From assembly GCF_914767665.1 (NCBI RefSeq), contig NC_059505.1, positions 39,925,506-39,989,505 of the forward strand: DNA of 64,000 nt, read 5' to 3'. Source of the stretch: Harmonia axyridis (lineage: Eukaryota > Arthropoda > Insecta > Coleoptera > Coccinellidae). Of the stretch, positions 23,301 through 31,989 are shown piece after piece (positions within the stretch are counted from its first letter, which is position 1; each line of letters opens with the position of its first letter). The notes under the pieces were generated by a model. It saw only the letters and a program-made list of their open reading frames with translations, did not search any database and was not told the DNA's origin. The translations under genes were made by a program, and so were the position numbers.

Positions 23301-25969
23301 TTAACACGTTGTTGCTTTTGATCGATTTTGAGCTCGCGCAGCACCCAATTCGCACCCAGCTTTCTCATGTACAAATATTCGTGAATGATATGATGTACAC
23401 GTTTAGATGATATCTTCACAATGTTTGCTATCTCGATCAAATTCACTTTACGGTCATTCAAAATTATTTTGTGAACTTTTTTGATTCAAAGAGTTGACCT
23501 ACTCTTTTGGGCATCCACTGTGTTCGCCGTCTTCGGTGCTCATTTCACCACGTTCAAACTTAGCATATCAATTAATGATGGTTGATTTTCCTGGTGCAGA
23601 CCCCGGAAACTTTTCATCAAGCCAAGATTTTGCTTCAACTGTATTTTTCCCTTCAAAAAGCAATATTTTATCAGCACACGAAATTCTCTTTTTTCCATCT
23701 TTTTTCAAATAACAAAAGTAGCTACACTCACAACGCAAAATCTCACAAACTAATGGTCGGACTGCTGTCAAATTTTGACACGTATCGTTTGAAGGTTGGT
23801 TCTAACTGAAAATCATATGGATTTAATACTAGCACCGCCATCTGTGCATCAGACCGGGGACTTTTCAATTGGCCTAATATGATTACTCAATTTTTTCCGT
23901 TCAAGAGTGTTTGTGGATTCTTCATTACTCAATTCGACAATTACACAAAATAATATCATCTTACCTTCATCAAAAATGACCAGGGCAGGCTTGGCCTCTC
24001 TCATTATGTGTTCAATTCTGGCACCAGGGAAAGCATGATCCAATGGCAGATATGCAGCTCCTGCCTTCCAAATGGCCAGCAGTACCAACACTAACCGATC
24101 GGTTGGTAACAGATTGACAGCTACCAAGTAGTCGCCATCAAGGTTTCTCTGCAGTTTTTCTTGTATGATCGTGTTCTTGATGACCCTGGCCAACTTGTTG
24201 GTGATGATGTTGAGTTCTGCATAGGTGTGTTTTGATGTGTTTCCATCACCTGGGAAATGATGAGGTTTTATGATAAATGGTAGAAGTTTGAAGTCAACCA
24301 AGGATTTGGTAAAACTGAAGGATTCGCCAGGGGTCTGTTCGTAACCCTCTTTTTAACTGTTTTATGAATTTATTGAAAATGAAGGGGAAGAAGTTATCAT
24401 CACCTCTTGGTGTGATAACAAAAATTGATTGGTTCTGTTCCAAATTTAATACCCTTGAACTGAAGGCCACGTTCATTGTTTTTAATGAATCGACGCTTCT
24501 AGGCTTATACCTCTCAGAAGCTTAGAGTTTGTACAAGTTCGGAGATGTATCCTTCAGTAGCTTTCGAAGAAAGAACTTTTTGCATGATCCAGCTTTTTCG
24601 ATTTTTGAGGGTTGCCAAGAGGTACATTTTGTTCTCTGGTGGCTAAACCAAATGTGTCAGCAATTAGTTTTACAGACTTCTAAATTACCAAAGAAAAATA
24701 CCAAAAATAAGAAAATTTCGATATACAGGCTGTTCCTAAATTGGAGGTTGGAGGTACAAAAAAAAATGACAGATCCCTGGAATCATTTTATGAGAAAAAG
24801 TCCGCATACGCTTTGTTTCTGAGATACAGAGTGTTAAAGTTTGATTTTTTCCTCGTAGTACCTTCACTTCACAAGAAATTCAAGTTAAATTTGGCATAGA
24901 TGTTCCAATTTGAAGTTTTCATCATTTGCCATGCTAATTTCGAATGCAAATGTACAGGGTGAATACAGGGTTTCTGGAAGAGTACTCGCAGAATTTATTT
25001 TTTTGGTGGACTACTGATATTTTAGAAAAATGTAAGAAGAAATTTTAGTCTAGTACTACACTTTTTGGTTTTTTGTAGTTTTCGTATCTGCTACCGATTT
25101 CAAATACTTTACTAGTAAGTTTCAGGAAAAATCCATTTTATTATAAAGATTCAGTTAGTAAGCTGTTATGAATAAATCAATTAAGTTTTAATGAAGTTTT
25201 TTACGTATTTACCCTATATGAAGCGAGGATTGATAAAGATTCTATAAACTGTTATAATTAGTACAAAAAGTAATACTACAAGAAACACCCTGTATCTTGA
25301 AAACAAAGTGTCTGCGGGCCCATGTTTGTAGGACTTTTTTCCTTGAAATTATCTAAGGAATCTCTTATTTTCTTTTAAACTTCCACTTCAGGAACACTTT
25401 GTATTTATTAATTAAATGCATTAGACAAATTGTCTGAAACGTTTAGTTACAACAATTGTTTTTGTCATGCTTTGTGTATTAGTGGAATTGGTGTTCGCTG
25501 AGGAAATATCACTTATTTATATACGTCACTTCTGACATTTGTTAAATTATGTGAAAATTCATTTAATCAAATAAGAAAAAAGGAATCGTGCAAGAATAGC
25601 TGCAGGCATCACGATCTTTAAGAACTACTGAGATTAGCAACGACTTGTCTTCGATCGACGAAACATGCTTAACGTTCTTTATACTTAACTTTCTGCTAAA
25701 GGCAATGAACCTAATTTTTCGAATTCATTTTTGACGATCTTTGAAAAAAGATATTATACTCAAGTTTGGGGAAAGGAGGAAAATCAAGGTAATAAAAAAG
25801 AAGAAAAGTTTTTCTATGGTTTCAATGGCTTACCATCTTCGAATATCAATGCTATTTTATCAGCTGTATTCGAATCTCCAACCCTGCTTTCAATTATGTC
25901 ATTGATGAATTCAGGGTTGAATTTCCTGGTAGGTCCTTTCAAAATCGAGAATTGAGGAAGGGACCCCAT
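8182..25969 (-). CDS. ebony: ebony, N-beta-alanyldopamine synthase (NRPS-like; 13 coding exons)
   Basis: Ebony activates beta-alanine with ATP, loads it on its own carrier domain and joins it to dopamine (also histamine in glia), giving NBAD for pale, tanned cuticle. Exons on the minus strand: 25834-25969, 23965-24249, 18912-19102, 18577-18803, 16214-16276, 15679-15889, 14510-14760, 13852-14152, 12430-12642, 11946-12081, 8743-9006, 8419-8602, 8182-8322. About 867 residues, close to the 879 of Drosophila Ebony. Adenylation motifs in order: HTYAEL, LAIWKAGAAYLPLDHAFP, YTSGSTGVPKG, FKTALTFVDSISE, NFYGSTE, YRTGDF, GRTDSQVKIRGHRVDL, NGKIDRQGLL; carrier motif NFYNLGGNSLNS with the pantetheine serine near residue 608; then the amine-selecting domain to the end. 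All phases fit except one join (exons 2-3), where one base or a microexon is missing. Introns are enlarged by transposons. Confidence 0.95.
8419..8602 (-). CDS. ebony: ebony coding exon 12 (amine-selecting domain)
   Basis: Encodes LHCHMMGTHSSLTSRENILV and ends GILTVNTSPLTQ, matching the Drosophila TTNTSPLTQ block. Acceptor ATTGTAG, donor GTAAGG. Confidence 0.93.
8610..8690 (+). mobile_element. LINE reverse transcriptase scrap inside a 140-bp ebony intron
   Basis: Plus strand encodes GRGVPHGSVLGPSQ, the GVPQGSVLGP palm motif of non-LTR reverse transcriptases with one glutamine-to-histidine change. The fragment occupies over half of the small intron 8603-8742 and is antisense to ebony. Confidence 0.65.
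8743..9006 (-). CDS. ebony: ebony coding exon 11 (amine-selecting domain)
   Basis: Encodes ITESFYRKADLEQWILSEIS, DMWDPLVEKGLSFIVKNEYQ and VVGACINFDLVDEPEVDI. In Drosophila this part forms a GNAT-like fold that binds dopamine or histamine. Acceptor TTTTTCAG, donor GTATTT. Confidence 0.93.
9100..11268. mobile_element. 2.2-kb composite foldback element in an ebony intron
   Basis: Both outer ends carry GGTGGATTTATGCACC followed by CCTAAGAACTAAG-type repeats, inverted relative to each other. Modules: A 9100-9257, C 9259-9441, B 9443-9566, C' (inverse of C) 9568-9748, a unique centre 9749-10984, A' (inverse of A) 10985-11134, B' (inverse of B) 11135-11268. C and C' pair over about 180 bases. The centre has no long ORF. 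It looks like one element with a second related one inserted, but I see no clear target duplication. Confidence 0.7.
9749..10984. other. Unique centre of the foldback composite
   Basis: About 1.2 kb without an ORF of note. AT-rich, with runs such as TTTTTTTTTT near 10550 and a moderately GC-rich end (10780-10980). No family recognised. Confidence 0.4.
11946..12081 (-). CDS. ebony: ebony coding exon 10 (linker to amine-selecting domain)
   Basis: Encodes ISDFIAALDLGEILERM, the end of the carrier fold, then AGTVVDIRPPQFTAQACRLA. Acceptor ATTTCAG, donor GTAAGT. The following intron holds the 2.2-kb foldback composite. Confidence 0.92.
12430..12642 (-). CDS. ebony: ebony coding exon 9 (carrier domain)
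   Basis: Carries NFYNLGGNSLNSIYTITKLN; the serine after GGN accepts the 4'-phosphopantetheine arm. Acceptor ATTTTCAG, donor GTAAGT. Both phases fit. Confidence 0.94.
12930..13560 (-). mobile_element. LINE RNase H and C-terminal domain remnant in an ebony intron
   Basis: Conceptual minus-strand pieces include NNVTYSWLSGHWGI, a decayed form of the LINE RNase H motif (V-WVPGHSGI-GNE), followed downstream by KKLLQLLQAELQVIVGLLVG and EFPEEEKRRNRREKT, resembling the C-terminal region of I/jockey-clade elements. Stops and frameshifts are numerous. Confidence 0.5.
13852..14152 (-). CDS. ebony: ebony coding exon 8 (A8-A10)
   Basis: Starts VKIRGHRVDLTEVEKAVSSI (A8) and contains LLVNGKIDRQGLLK, whose lysine is the A10 catalytic residue that holds the adenylate. 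Acceptor TTCCTAG, donor GTAAGA. Confidence 0.94.
14510..14760 (-). CDS. ebony: ebony coding exon 7 (A6-A7)
   Basis: Encodes GEIGELYVSGLNLASGYING, KLYRTGDFARLEKG and MYEGRTDSQ. Acceptor TTTTTTTCAG, donor GTAGGT. The protein runs straight into VKIRGHRVDL of the next exon. Confidence 0.94.
14955..15651 (-). mobile_element. hAT transposon 3' fragment (copy I) in an ebony intron
   Basis: A minus-strand frame at 15386-15153 reads FLSTRASIPPVERQFSRAAL and RNRLGNKSIRCLMYLRSW, the C-terminal dimerisation domain of hAT transposases. The right end is the terminal repeat whose complement is TAGGGATTCATCAAGCCAAG. The region 15520-15640 is full of TCAAG/CTTGA motifs. The 5' part of the transposase is absent. 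Confidence 0.7.
15679..15889 (-). CDS. ebony: ebony coding exon 6 (A5)
   Basis: Encodes LKTWVCSGETLVKGAALDFY and the A5 motif NFYGSTEIMGDVTYYV, ending VPIG. Acceptor TTCGTTCAG, donor GTAAGC. Confidence 0.93.
16214..16276 (-). CDS. ebony: ebony coding exon 5 (63-nt microexon)
   Basis: Exactly 21 codons, VERLVLVPSLLRSILMFVEI K, phase 0 at both ends, between TTTTTGCAG and GTCAGT. It is too short to be noticed as an ORF but aligns with the RRLVLVPTLLRSLLMYL segment of Drosophila Ebony. Confidence 0.92.
16774..16823. repeat. Perfect 18-bp inverted repeat with 14-base loop
   Basis: GTAATGAGTTCATTACAG at 16774-16791 is the exact complement of 16806-16823. Each arm is itself nearly palindromic (GTAATGA...TCATTAC). 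No neighbouring gene end explains it as a terminator; it is part of a nested insertion. Confidence 0.7.
17211..17638. mobile_element. Foldback MITE, about 430 bp
   Basis: The arms pair over about 180 bases: GTTCTCCTGTCAGTGTTCGG on the left has its complement near 17603 and GATAGACAGAAGGAACGAGG its complement near 17484. The spacer is about 50 bases. A related left arm is present at 50766-50884. Confidence 0.7.
18577..18803 (-). CDS. ebony: ebony coding exon 4 (A4)
   Basis: Encodes VKLPHKVILNRLNWQFKAFP, FKTALTFVDSISEIWGPLMR and EALEKYK. The F-D-S segment belongs to the substrate pocket of beta-alanine activators. Acceptor TTTTAAG, donor GTAAGA; both phases fit. Confidence 0.93.
18912..19102 (-). 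CDS. ebony: ebony coding exon 3 (A3 P-loop)
   Basis: Ends DLAIALYTSGSTGVPKG, the phosphate-binding A3 motif. The 5' border is the only AG (19103-19104) after an in-frame stop, giving a phase-1 start, whereas exon 2 ends in phase 1 and needs phase 2. A short exon or another upstream border must therefore be missing from this model. Confidence 0.8.
19219..20129 (-). mobile_element. DD41D mariner-like element, internally deleted (copy B)
   Basis: TA-flanked (19217-19218, 20130-20131), terminal repeats as in copy A. The C-terminal frame spans 19988-19323 on the minus strand but the tyrosine codon of GDRYRAM has become TAA near 19729. It shares the same RALRPF/FSDEAH deletion junction as copies A, E and F. 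It sits in sense orientation inside ebony's large intron. Confidence 0.85.
20130..21967. other. AT-rich ebony intron with a decayed foldback element
   Basis: No exon is supported. Around 21331-21388 and 21481-21540 two inverted arms (CGGAAAACACAG and its counterpart) belong to the same repeat family as 37496-38045, so roughly 21240-21645 is one old copy. A missing short ebony exon could also be hidden in this intron. Confidence 0.4.
21968..22150. mobile_element. 183-bp MITE, copy 1 (inverted)
   Basis: TA-flanked, ends CAGGGTGTGCCAATTGAAAT and the complement of CAGGGTGATTCACC. Same family as 26627-26810 and 44414-44596, in opposite orientation. Confidence 0.75.
22151..22592. other. Unassigned stretch in ebony intron
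   Basis: Slightly richer in GC than its surroundings, with no recognisable exon, element end or repeat. A 38-codon open stretch on the plus strand near 22375 has no family match that I recognise. Confidence 0.3.
22593..23876 (-). mobile_element. DD34D mariner, near full length, inactive (copy G)
   Basis: Terminal repeats AGGCCAATTGAAAAGTCCCC at the right and an imperfect complement at the left. Minus-strand frames encode an HTH part (EGKNTVEAKSWLDEKFPGSA), a middle part ending TWLHHFTPESN, and LFHQDNAPCHKS...PDLAPSDFFLF with 34 residues between the last two aspartates. The first catalytic aspartate of the MDETW motif is glycine (TMGETW), and frameshifts separate the pieces. It resembles the mellifera-type mariners. 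Confidence 0.85.
23965..24249 (-). CDS. ebony: ebony coding exon 2 (adenylation motifs A1-A2)
   Basis: Encodes NTSKHTYAELNIITNKLARV, then DGDYLVAVNLLPTDRLVLVL and the A2 core LAIWKAGAAYLPLDHAFPGA, ending PALVIFDE plus one base. Acceptor TTTCCCAG, donor GTAAGA. Confidence 0.93.
24250..24725. other. Ebony intron without recognisable content
   Basis: A 60-codon minus-strand ORF at 24476-24294 shows no family signature and low complexity. No splice-compatible exon seen. Confidence 0.3.
24726..25401. mobile_element. TA-flanked element, uninterrupted copy of the 16688-18198 family
   Basis: Left end CAGGCTGTTCCTAAATTGG after TA; right end near 25401 before TA. The inner match to the other copy is clear around TAGTACTACACTTTT and GTTAGTAAGCTGT. 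No ORF. Confidence 0.6.
25402..25833. other. Ebony intron, no element recognised
   Basis: AT-rich sequence between the MITE and coding exon 1. Nothing beyond the donor site of exon 1 at its right edge could be supported. Confidence 0.3.
25834..25969 (-). CDS. ebony: ebony coding exon 1 (start codon)
   Basis: ATG at 25969-25967, reading MGSLPQFSILKGPTRKFNPE; the MGSLPQ start is shared with Drosophila Ebony, so this start is secure. A TTTTTTTCAG acceptor ends three bases before the ATG, showing that a non-coding 5' exon lies at higher coordinates. Donor GTAAGC. Confidence 0.93.
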
Positions 25970-26626
25970 ATTCTGAAAAAAAAAACCTAAATGAACATCG
26001 TGATGTCTAGACCACCATGTCCGATAAAATCTAAGCCTTGCAATTTTACATCGATTAGCATTTGATTAGAGTGTTCTGCATATTTACTTATCGAAATATA
26101 AAATTAGTAGCTTGGGCGATTACATCAACTATTATTAGTTACTATGAACTTCCGACAATGCGCTGACCTAGACCTAGAGTATCTAACAATACAAAAACGC
26201 ACCTTGACAAGTGTACTGCTTAATTGCTAGAAGCAAAACAATACCTTTTCTATACTTGGTTTATTTGACCATGAGTCAATGACCATTAAAACAGATTTAA
26301 TCTCATTTTTTTTCGATCGTTGGATTGACAAGCTAATATTAGAAGGTTTGATAAGCATAACGAAGGAATTAAGTTTATGTGGTAATCTAGGTTAAGTTGA
26401 TTGAGGCGTATAAGTAGGTACTGATGATTTTTATAATTGAAATCCAGCGCTCCACAGATGTAATTGATATGGAGGCATATGCTGGATTACAAAATTTTAC
26501 AAGGTGGATTATTATAGTTCAATGTCTGTTCAGGTAGCAGTTGAGTCATCTTTGAAAGACGAGTAGCAGATTTTCCAATTGCATACCACAAGTGCAGAAA
26601 ACGATCTAATGCAGCCCACCACTATA

Positions 26627-26810
26627 CAGGGTGATTCACCGCTATGGCCTATTAGACGTTTATGGAAAACTAATCATAATTTTTTGTTGAAAATTTGCAT
26701 GTTGGGGTTTGGGACAATGATCTTTCTCTCAAAAATATTTTCAGGCCTCTACAACTTTCAGTTATACCGGAAATACACTACTACTTCCTTCTTTCAAATG
26801 GCACACCCAT
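26627..26810. mobile_element. 184-bp MITE, copy 2
   Basis: TA-flanked, CAGGGTGATTCACC at the left and GGCACACCCAT at the right. Shares TTAGACGTTTATGGAAAAC and AAAATATTTTCAG with the other copies. Confidence 0.75.
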
Positions 26811-26994
26811 TATATTATTGCACACTCTATACCTAAAGTGAATACTTAAAGAGTTATGAAGGAAGAACTTCAAATGAGGCAAAACCGCAATTTATAATTG
26901 TGTGGAGTAGTCTGTGACTTCCGTAAAACACATATGAAGAAACAAAAATTAGATGTTTCAATAACTAAACTTCACATCATTTTCATGAATTGTA

Positions 26995-27887
26995 AAGGGT
27001 GTTTTTCTTAGAGCTATAGAATTTTAAATTGCAATAAAACAACGATGGATTATTCGATTGACATGAATTTTATTTATCCGCAAGATAATCTTGTGGCATT
27101 ACATTTTGAATATGATTTCTGGAGTATGACCGCCACGGCTGGTTCGGATGTAGTTCAATCTGGACGTCCAATTTTCGATGACTTTTTCCAACATTTGTAG
27201 CCGTATATCGGCAATAACACGGCGAATGTTGTCTTCCAAATGGTCAAGGGTTTGTGGCTTATCCGCATAGACCAATGACTTTACATAGCCCCACAGAAAG
27301 TAGTCTAGCGGTATTAAATCACAAGATCTTGGAGGCCAATTCACAGGTCCAAAACCTGAAATTAGGCGGTCACCAAACGTGTCTTTCAATAAATCAATTG
27401 TGGCTGTGTGACATGTTGCGCCGTCTTGTTAGAACCACAGCTCCTGGACATCATGGTTGTTCAATTCAGGAATGAAAAAGTTAGTAATCATGGCTCTATA
27501 CCGATCACCATTGACTGTAACGTTCTGGCCATCATCGTTTTTGAAGAAGTACGGACCAATGATTCCACCAGCCCATAAAGCGCACCAAACAGTCAGTTTT
27601 TCTGGATGTAAAGGTGTTTCGACATACACTTGAGGATTAGCTTCACTCTAAATGCGGCAGTTTCGTTTGTTGACGTAGCCATTCAACCAGAAGTGCGCTT
27701 CATCGCTAAACAAAATTCGCTTATGAAAATCGGGAACAACGGCAATCTCATTTTGGGCCCATTCGACGAAGCTACGCTTTAGTTGATGATCGTTTGTCTA
27801 TTCATGATGTATTGCCAAACCAAACTGAGTCGCCATCTTGAACAGTAATGCCAACTTAAAGTTATATATCTCGAAAAAAACACCCGT
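26995..27887 (-). mobile_element. DD41D mariner-like element with a different internal deletion (copy C)
   Basis: TA-flanked (26993-26994, 27888-27889). Unlike the other copies it keeps KRSFVEWAQNEIAVVPDFHK directly before the FSDEAHFWLNG motif but lost everything between the first codons (MNR) and that point. Premature stops replace the W of IWSEAN and the first Q of WFQQDG. Confidence 0.82.
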
Positions 27888-27889
27888 TA

Positions 27890-28490
27890 TATGGTGTATT
27901 TATTGTCGAAATTTCACAACTTTCAAACTATTTGAAGATTTGGAGGAGGAAAAACATACTTGTAAAAATGACCTGAAATTTTGAGGGAAGTGATCGATTA
28001 TAAAACTTTCACCGAAAACTGGTAGCTAATAATGGTGTTGACGTTTTAAAAAATTTGAAATAAGCAATCTACTCAGATTCTAGAGACAATTTTCCATCTC
28101 CAAAAGAAGACGAATTTCATCTCATTATCTAACTAATTTAGCTTCATTATCGTCGATTTTTTCCTTCTCTCTTTCGCGGTGTTAAGAAACGAACTTAATT
28201 TCATTCTCAACATCGAAATATTCGCGTTCATATACTTGAAATCCAACTCCAATTACTCTACAATTTAGGTCAAAAACACAAAAAACCAAACCACGAAGGT
28301 AGAATACGTCTATTAGATATACATTGATATTTGAACTGCTTAAAATATTACCAAACGTTTAATAAGGAACTTTTCTCAAATGCAAACGCTCAAAGCATAA
28401 CTGAAAGTATTTCAAGGCGATTGTATGCATTCACCCTGCTGTTAGAAAGAGCTTATATGCACTATTTATGATCGATTTTATTAGTCTATA
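27890..28490. other. Stretch without recognised feature
   Basis: AT-rich, no ORF above 60 codons, no repeat relationship that I could see within the window. Confidence 0.3.
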
Positions 28491-28493
28491 CTC

Positions 28494-28570
28494 GCTCTGC
28501 TCGCCGAAGGGGCTCCGCCCCTTGGACCCCGTCACTATGCCGGTAGATCCTTCACTGGGTATCCGGCTAG
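28494..28570. repeat. GC-rich hairpin module
   Basis: CTCGCTCTGCTCGCC is followed by AAGGGGCTCCGCCCCTT, a 7-bp stem with a 3-base loop, then GGACCCCGTCAC, ending near CCGGCTAG. It is far richer in GC than the surroundings. It may be a transposon end; the type is unknown. Confidence 0.4.
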
Positions 28571-29569
28571 AAAATAAAAGCTTTTTTTCCGAAACCTTGT
28601 ATCGTTAGCTGATTTCAGACGATTCACTCGGTATACTATGCTGGTTCTAGGTTGGAATTCTATATGATTTTTTTCCTAGAATATACCGTTTCGCCCTTGC
28701 TCACATGAAAATATTTGATGCAAATCCTAACTTTTCATGACGACAAATCAAGGGCGGTCCTAGCCTTAAATTTTGAGGGGGTTCGCCATTTTGGGCTTCG
28801 AGTTTTTCTATGGGACCAAATCCCATATTACACCGATATCAAGCCTAACCTCTCAAAAATATTTATATTTAGATATTCATATGAATATTTATATAAGGCG
28901 TACAACTTTGCTTCCGCCGCGGCAACGGCGCGCCGTTTTGCAATAGATGGCTGTAACGGTAAGTGGTAGTAGAAATAAATATAACGTAGATGTCACACAA
29001 TAAGTTTAGGTATTTGTGAACATAACGCCATCGACATGTTAGTCGATTTGTATCTGCATCATAAAGTTATTCACGATTAGCTGCCATACGTCCCGGTACG
29101 CCGGGACATGTCCCGGTTTGGACCATTGAGTCCCCGTGTCCCGGTTAGTTATTCAATTGTCCCGGTCAGTAATTTGACCGTTATGAGATTCATATTTCCT
29201 TATATAGTGTAGGTGAGACAAAATTTGTTTTCATGGAATCTCAACGGATTCCAGTAATCATAAATCTGAAATGCTGTTTCCGTTGCTCAAACATTATTTT
29301 TCAGAAACCGAAGGATTGAAAATAAAATTATTAAAATTGTTCAAAAAAATAGTCTTATGCAATCACTTTATTTTATATTGAATCCTTAGAGTACCTTAAT
29401 ATTTCCATATAAAATATTTTCGCTGTCAGTGCGGTACTTACTTCGAAGTAAAATAAAGGCGAGTTTTTTTTTAATTCGACAATGAAACTATCGGTTGTCC
29501 AGCGCATAGACTTCACAATACTGCTTCCTCTTCCGCCGATATGATTTTAATTTCTGTGCATTATGACAT
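28571..29569. other. Non-coding stretch with GTCCCGG repeats
   Basis: Between 29088 and 29171 the motif GTCCCGGT or its complement occurs about six times. At 28880-28895 ATATTCATATGAATAT is a 16-bp palindrome, and 28910-28935 is a CG-rich patch. No gene supported. Confidence 0.4.
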
Positions 29570-29573
29570 TTTT

Positions 29574-30726
29574 CGAAATAACTTTTAACGCTGAATTCAA
29601 CGATATATCACACAATGTCATTCAAAGTTGATTTTCAGATGATTTTGACCCTCATCCAAATTTAATGGTGTGTATGTAAGAAAAAATAAGTTTATTAACG
29701 ATATCAATGTTCTGACCCAAATTCAATCGAACCCAGAAAAAAATCGAGAACTGTGGCCAGTGAATGGAATTTTTCAAAAACTGCTGTTAATAAAATAGTC
29801 AACAGACGCGAATACAATGATTTCAAATTTGAATACCAAGCCTTGCACAAATTATATCGTAATGATCTCAAAATAAAGTTCGATTCTGTAATTTGTTTCA
29901 ACGGAACAAATGACAAATACAACAATAGTGATACCTCGCGAGAAAATTGAGAATGTTTCGAAAGGTATTCAAGGAGACCAAACAAGCAAATGTATAAGAA
30001 GTATGGGTTCCAGAACCGTAAAGTGTACCTATTTTACAAAATGGTGGACATTTCAAACACTTACTTCATTAATTTTCATTTACTTTCGAATAATCATCTG
30101 ATTTTTCTTTCGTTAAATGATACTTTCGTTTAATTATTATGAATTGAAATATTTAAATGATTATTATAAAAGAAGAACCAAGAAACCAGTATACTGGTTT
30201 CTTGCTTTGATTCTAATATGTTCCATTTAGTTCAAGATGGGTAAGTTGACTTTCTTATCGAAATTTATTGCATATTGCATGTTGCCAATTAAACTGAATA
30301 AAGGTAATACAGATCCGACCCAAAGAAAATTGGATAAGGGTCAAAATCACCTGAAAATCTACTTTGAATGATATATCGTTGAATTCAGCGTTAAAAGTTA
30401 TTTCGAAAAATGTCATAAAATATGCAGGTCCGTATTGAAAAAATTGAGGTTGAGGGTGTCCCAGAGAGTACGAAACGTTGGAAACGAAATCTGATTACGT
30501 CAAATTGAGGATAATTTACTGTCGAATAAAAAATTCCTGTGACATTTTTTGATGATATTTGAAATAAAGTGGGAAAAAAAGAAAAATCAAAATGACATAA
30601 TTTACTTTTCTTATATCTCAATAATAATGCTTCTATGCATGCAACTTTTTTTCCATTTGACCGACTTTCTAACTCTTATGGTTTAAAAGTTACCAATACA
30701 ATCCCATTAAAAAAGTGGCCACCCTG
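29574..30726. mobile_element. Partial foldback element related to 1431-2278
   Basis: The right arm 30310-30726 matches the right arm of the copy at 1431-2278 and ends in the complement of CAGGGTGGCCAC before TA. A short inverted left piece is at 29574-29663 (CGCTGAATTCAACGATATAT). Between them are 640 bases absent from the other copy, so this may retain more of the parent element or hold a later insertion. Confidence 0.55.
30179..30204. repeat. Perfect 26-bp palindrome
   Basis: CAAGAAACCAGTA followed immediately by its exact complement. It lies in the 640-base centre of the element at 29574-30726. Confidence 0.8.
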
Positions 30727-31660
30727 TAGACTTGTCATGTTATGAGTTTCCATACAGTTTTATAATACGTCATAATCTCAAACAATTTATTAATATGAAT
30801 TTCTACCAAGTAAAGACCGATCCCATCAAGAAGATCTGGGCATACTGGCAACGTTGCAGATTATTTGGCATTTGACAGACGTTACGTATTGAACATAATT
30901 GCCGCCACCGGATGTAAACAATGAATAAAATAGTAGTTTTTGACGAGAAAAAGCCATTTTTTTTTAGGGAAAAGCTTGAAATGTGATTAATTAATCATTT
31001 CTAACGAGAATCAGTTGATAAAATACAAGAAAACTAGCTATTAATGTGGATAACCTTACCTTCATCAAGCCAATTTTACAAATTTTTAAAAAAAACCAGC
31101 AGGATTGAGGAATTTGTCACCGGATTCGTGATCTAATACCCAAAATTAGTAAGTAAGCAAAATTTCATCACTTTTGAATCATTATCAAAATTAATTCTAT
31201 ATAGTAAACATTCACCTGTTTTTCTTTTCAGAAGATGGATTATTATACAGGATTTGGATGGATAATTATACAGGATTTTTATTTGTGGAATATCAATTAG
31301 AAATATCTAGAGATGTTGGACCAATTCAAGTCTGAAAATTGAGATTAAAGCTTCAAATTATTAACTAATTTGTAAAGAAATACACAATATTTGATCAACT
31401 ATTATATAGGGTGTATATATTTGAAGTAGTAATTAGTCATTTTTGGAGAAATGAGACATTTTGAAATCTGAAATTCTCATTTCTCTAGAAATGGCAATTT
31501 CTTTCTTATTTAAAAAATTTGGGAAAAATGCATAATCAAAATGTGAGAGTTATTATCAGTCAATAGAAATACTACCTGAAATAAAGAAACTGCATTCAAT
31601 GTTTATTTTCAGTTTTGACAAATATTGAATTTACATAATCATTCGATAAGATCTATGAAA
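30727..31660. other. Possible small spliced transcript, otherwise empty
   Basis: A GTAAGT donor at 31149 and a TTTTCTTTTCAG acceptor ending at 31231 would define an 82-base intron on the plus strand. Upstream, GCCGCCACCGG near 30901 and a 21-codon ORF from 30921 are present. There is no conserved protein; transcript evidence is lacking. Confidence 0.25.
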
Positions 31661-31675
31661 AGACCTACAGTGAAA

Positions 31676-31835
31676 TGTTGTTTTAGGAATATTCAGTATA
31701 GCTGTAATAAACAAACTGAAAAGAGGCAGAATGAATAATAGATCTACCTTTCGGATACCCATATCTGAGAAATCAGGTTATAAGAAGTCCCTCATTTCCA
31801 AGGTTTATCAATACATTTTTCAGTTGAGCAGCAAA
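31676..31835 (+). repeat. LTR-like direct repeat, left copy
   Basis: AATATTCAGTATAGCT through AAGGTTTATCAATACAT matches 33163-33386, which has an extra roughly 55-base block. The pair flanks a copia pol remnant, so these may be parts of its two LTRs. Confidence 0.45.
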
Positions 31836-31989
31836 TTATTCTTCTATTCCATATTTTGTGAAGAAATACAATATAATTGAACAATTTGAAGGACCTATTG
31901 GAAATTCCTGACAAACTAAGGAGTTTTTTAGTATCTGAAGATTGTATTGATGCTATGTTATAGAACGAGACTTGTGGCTCTGGGTTTTA

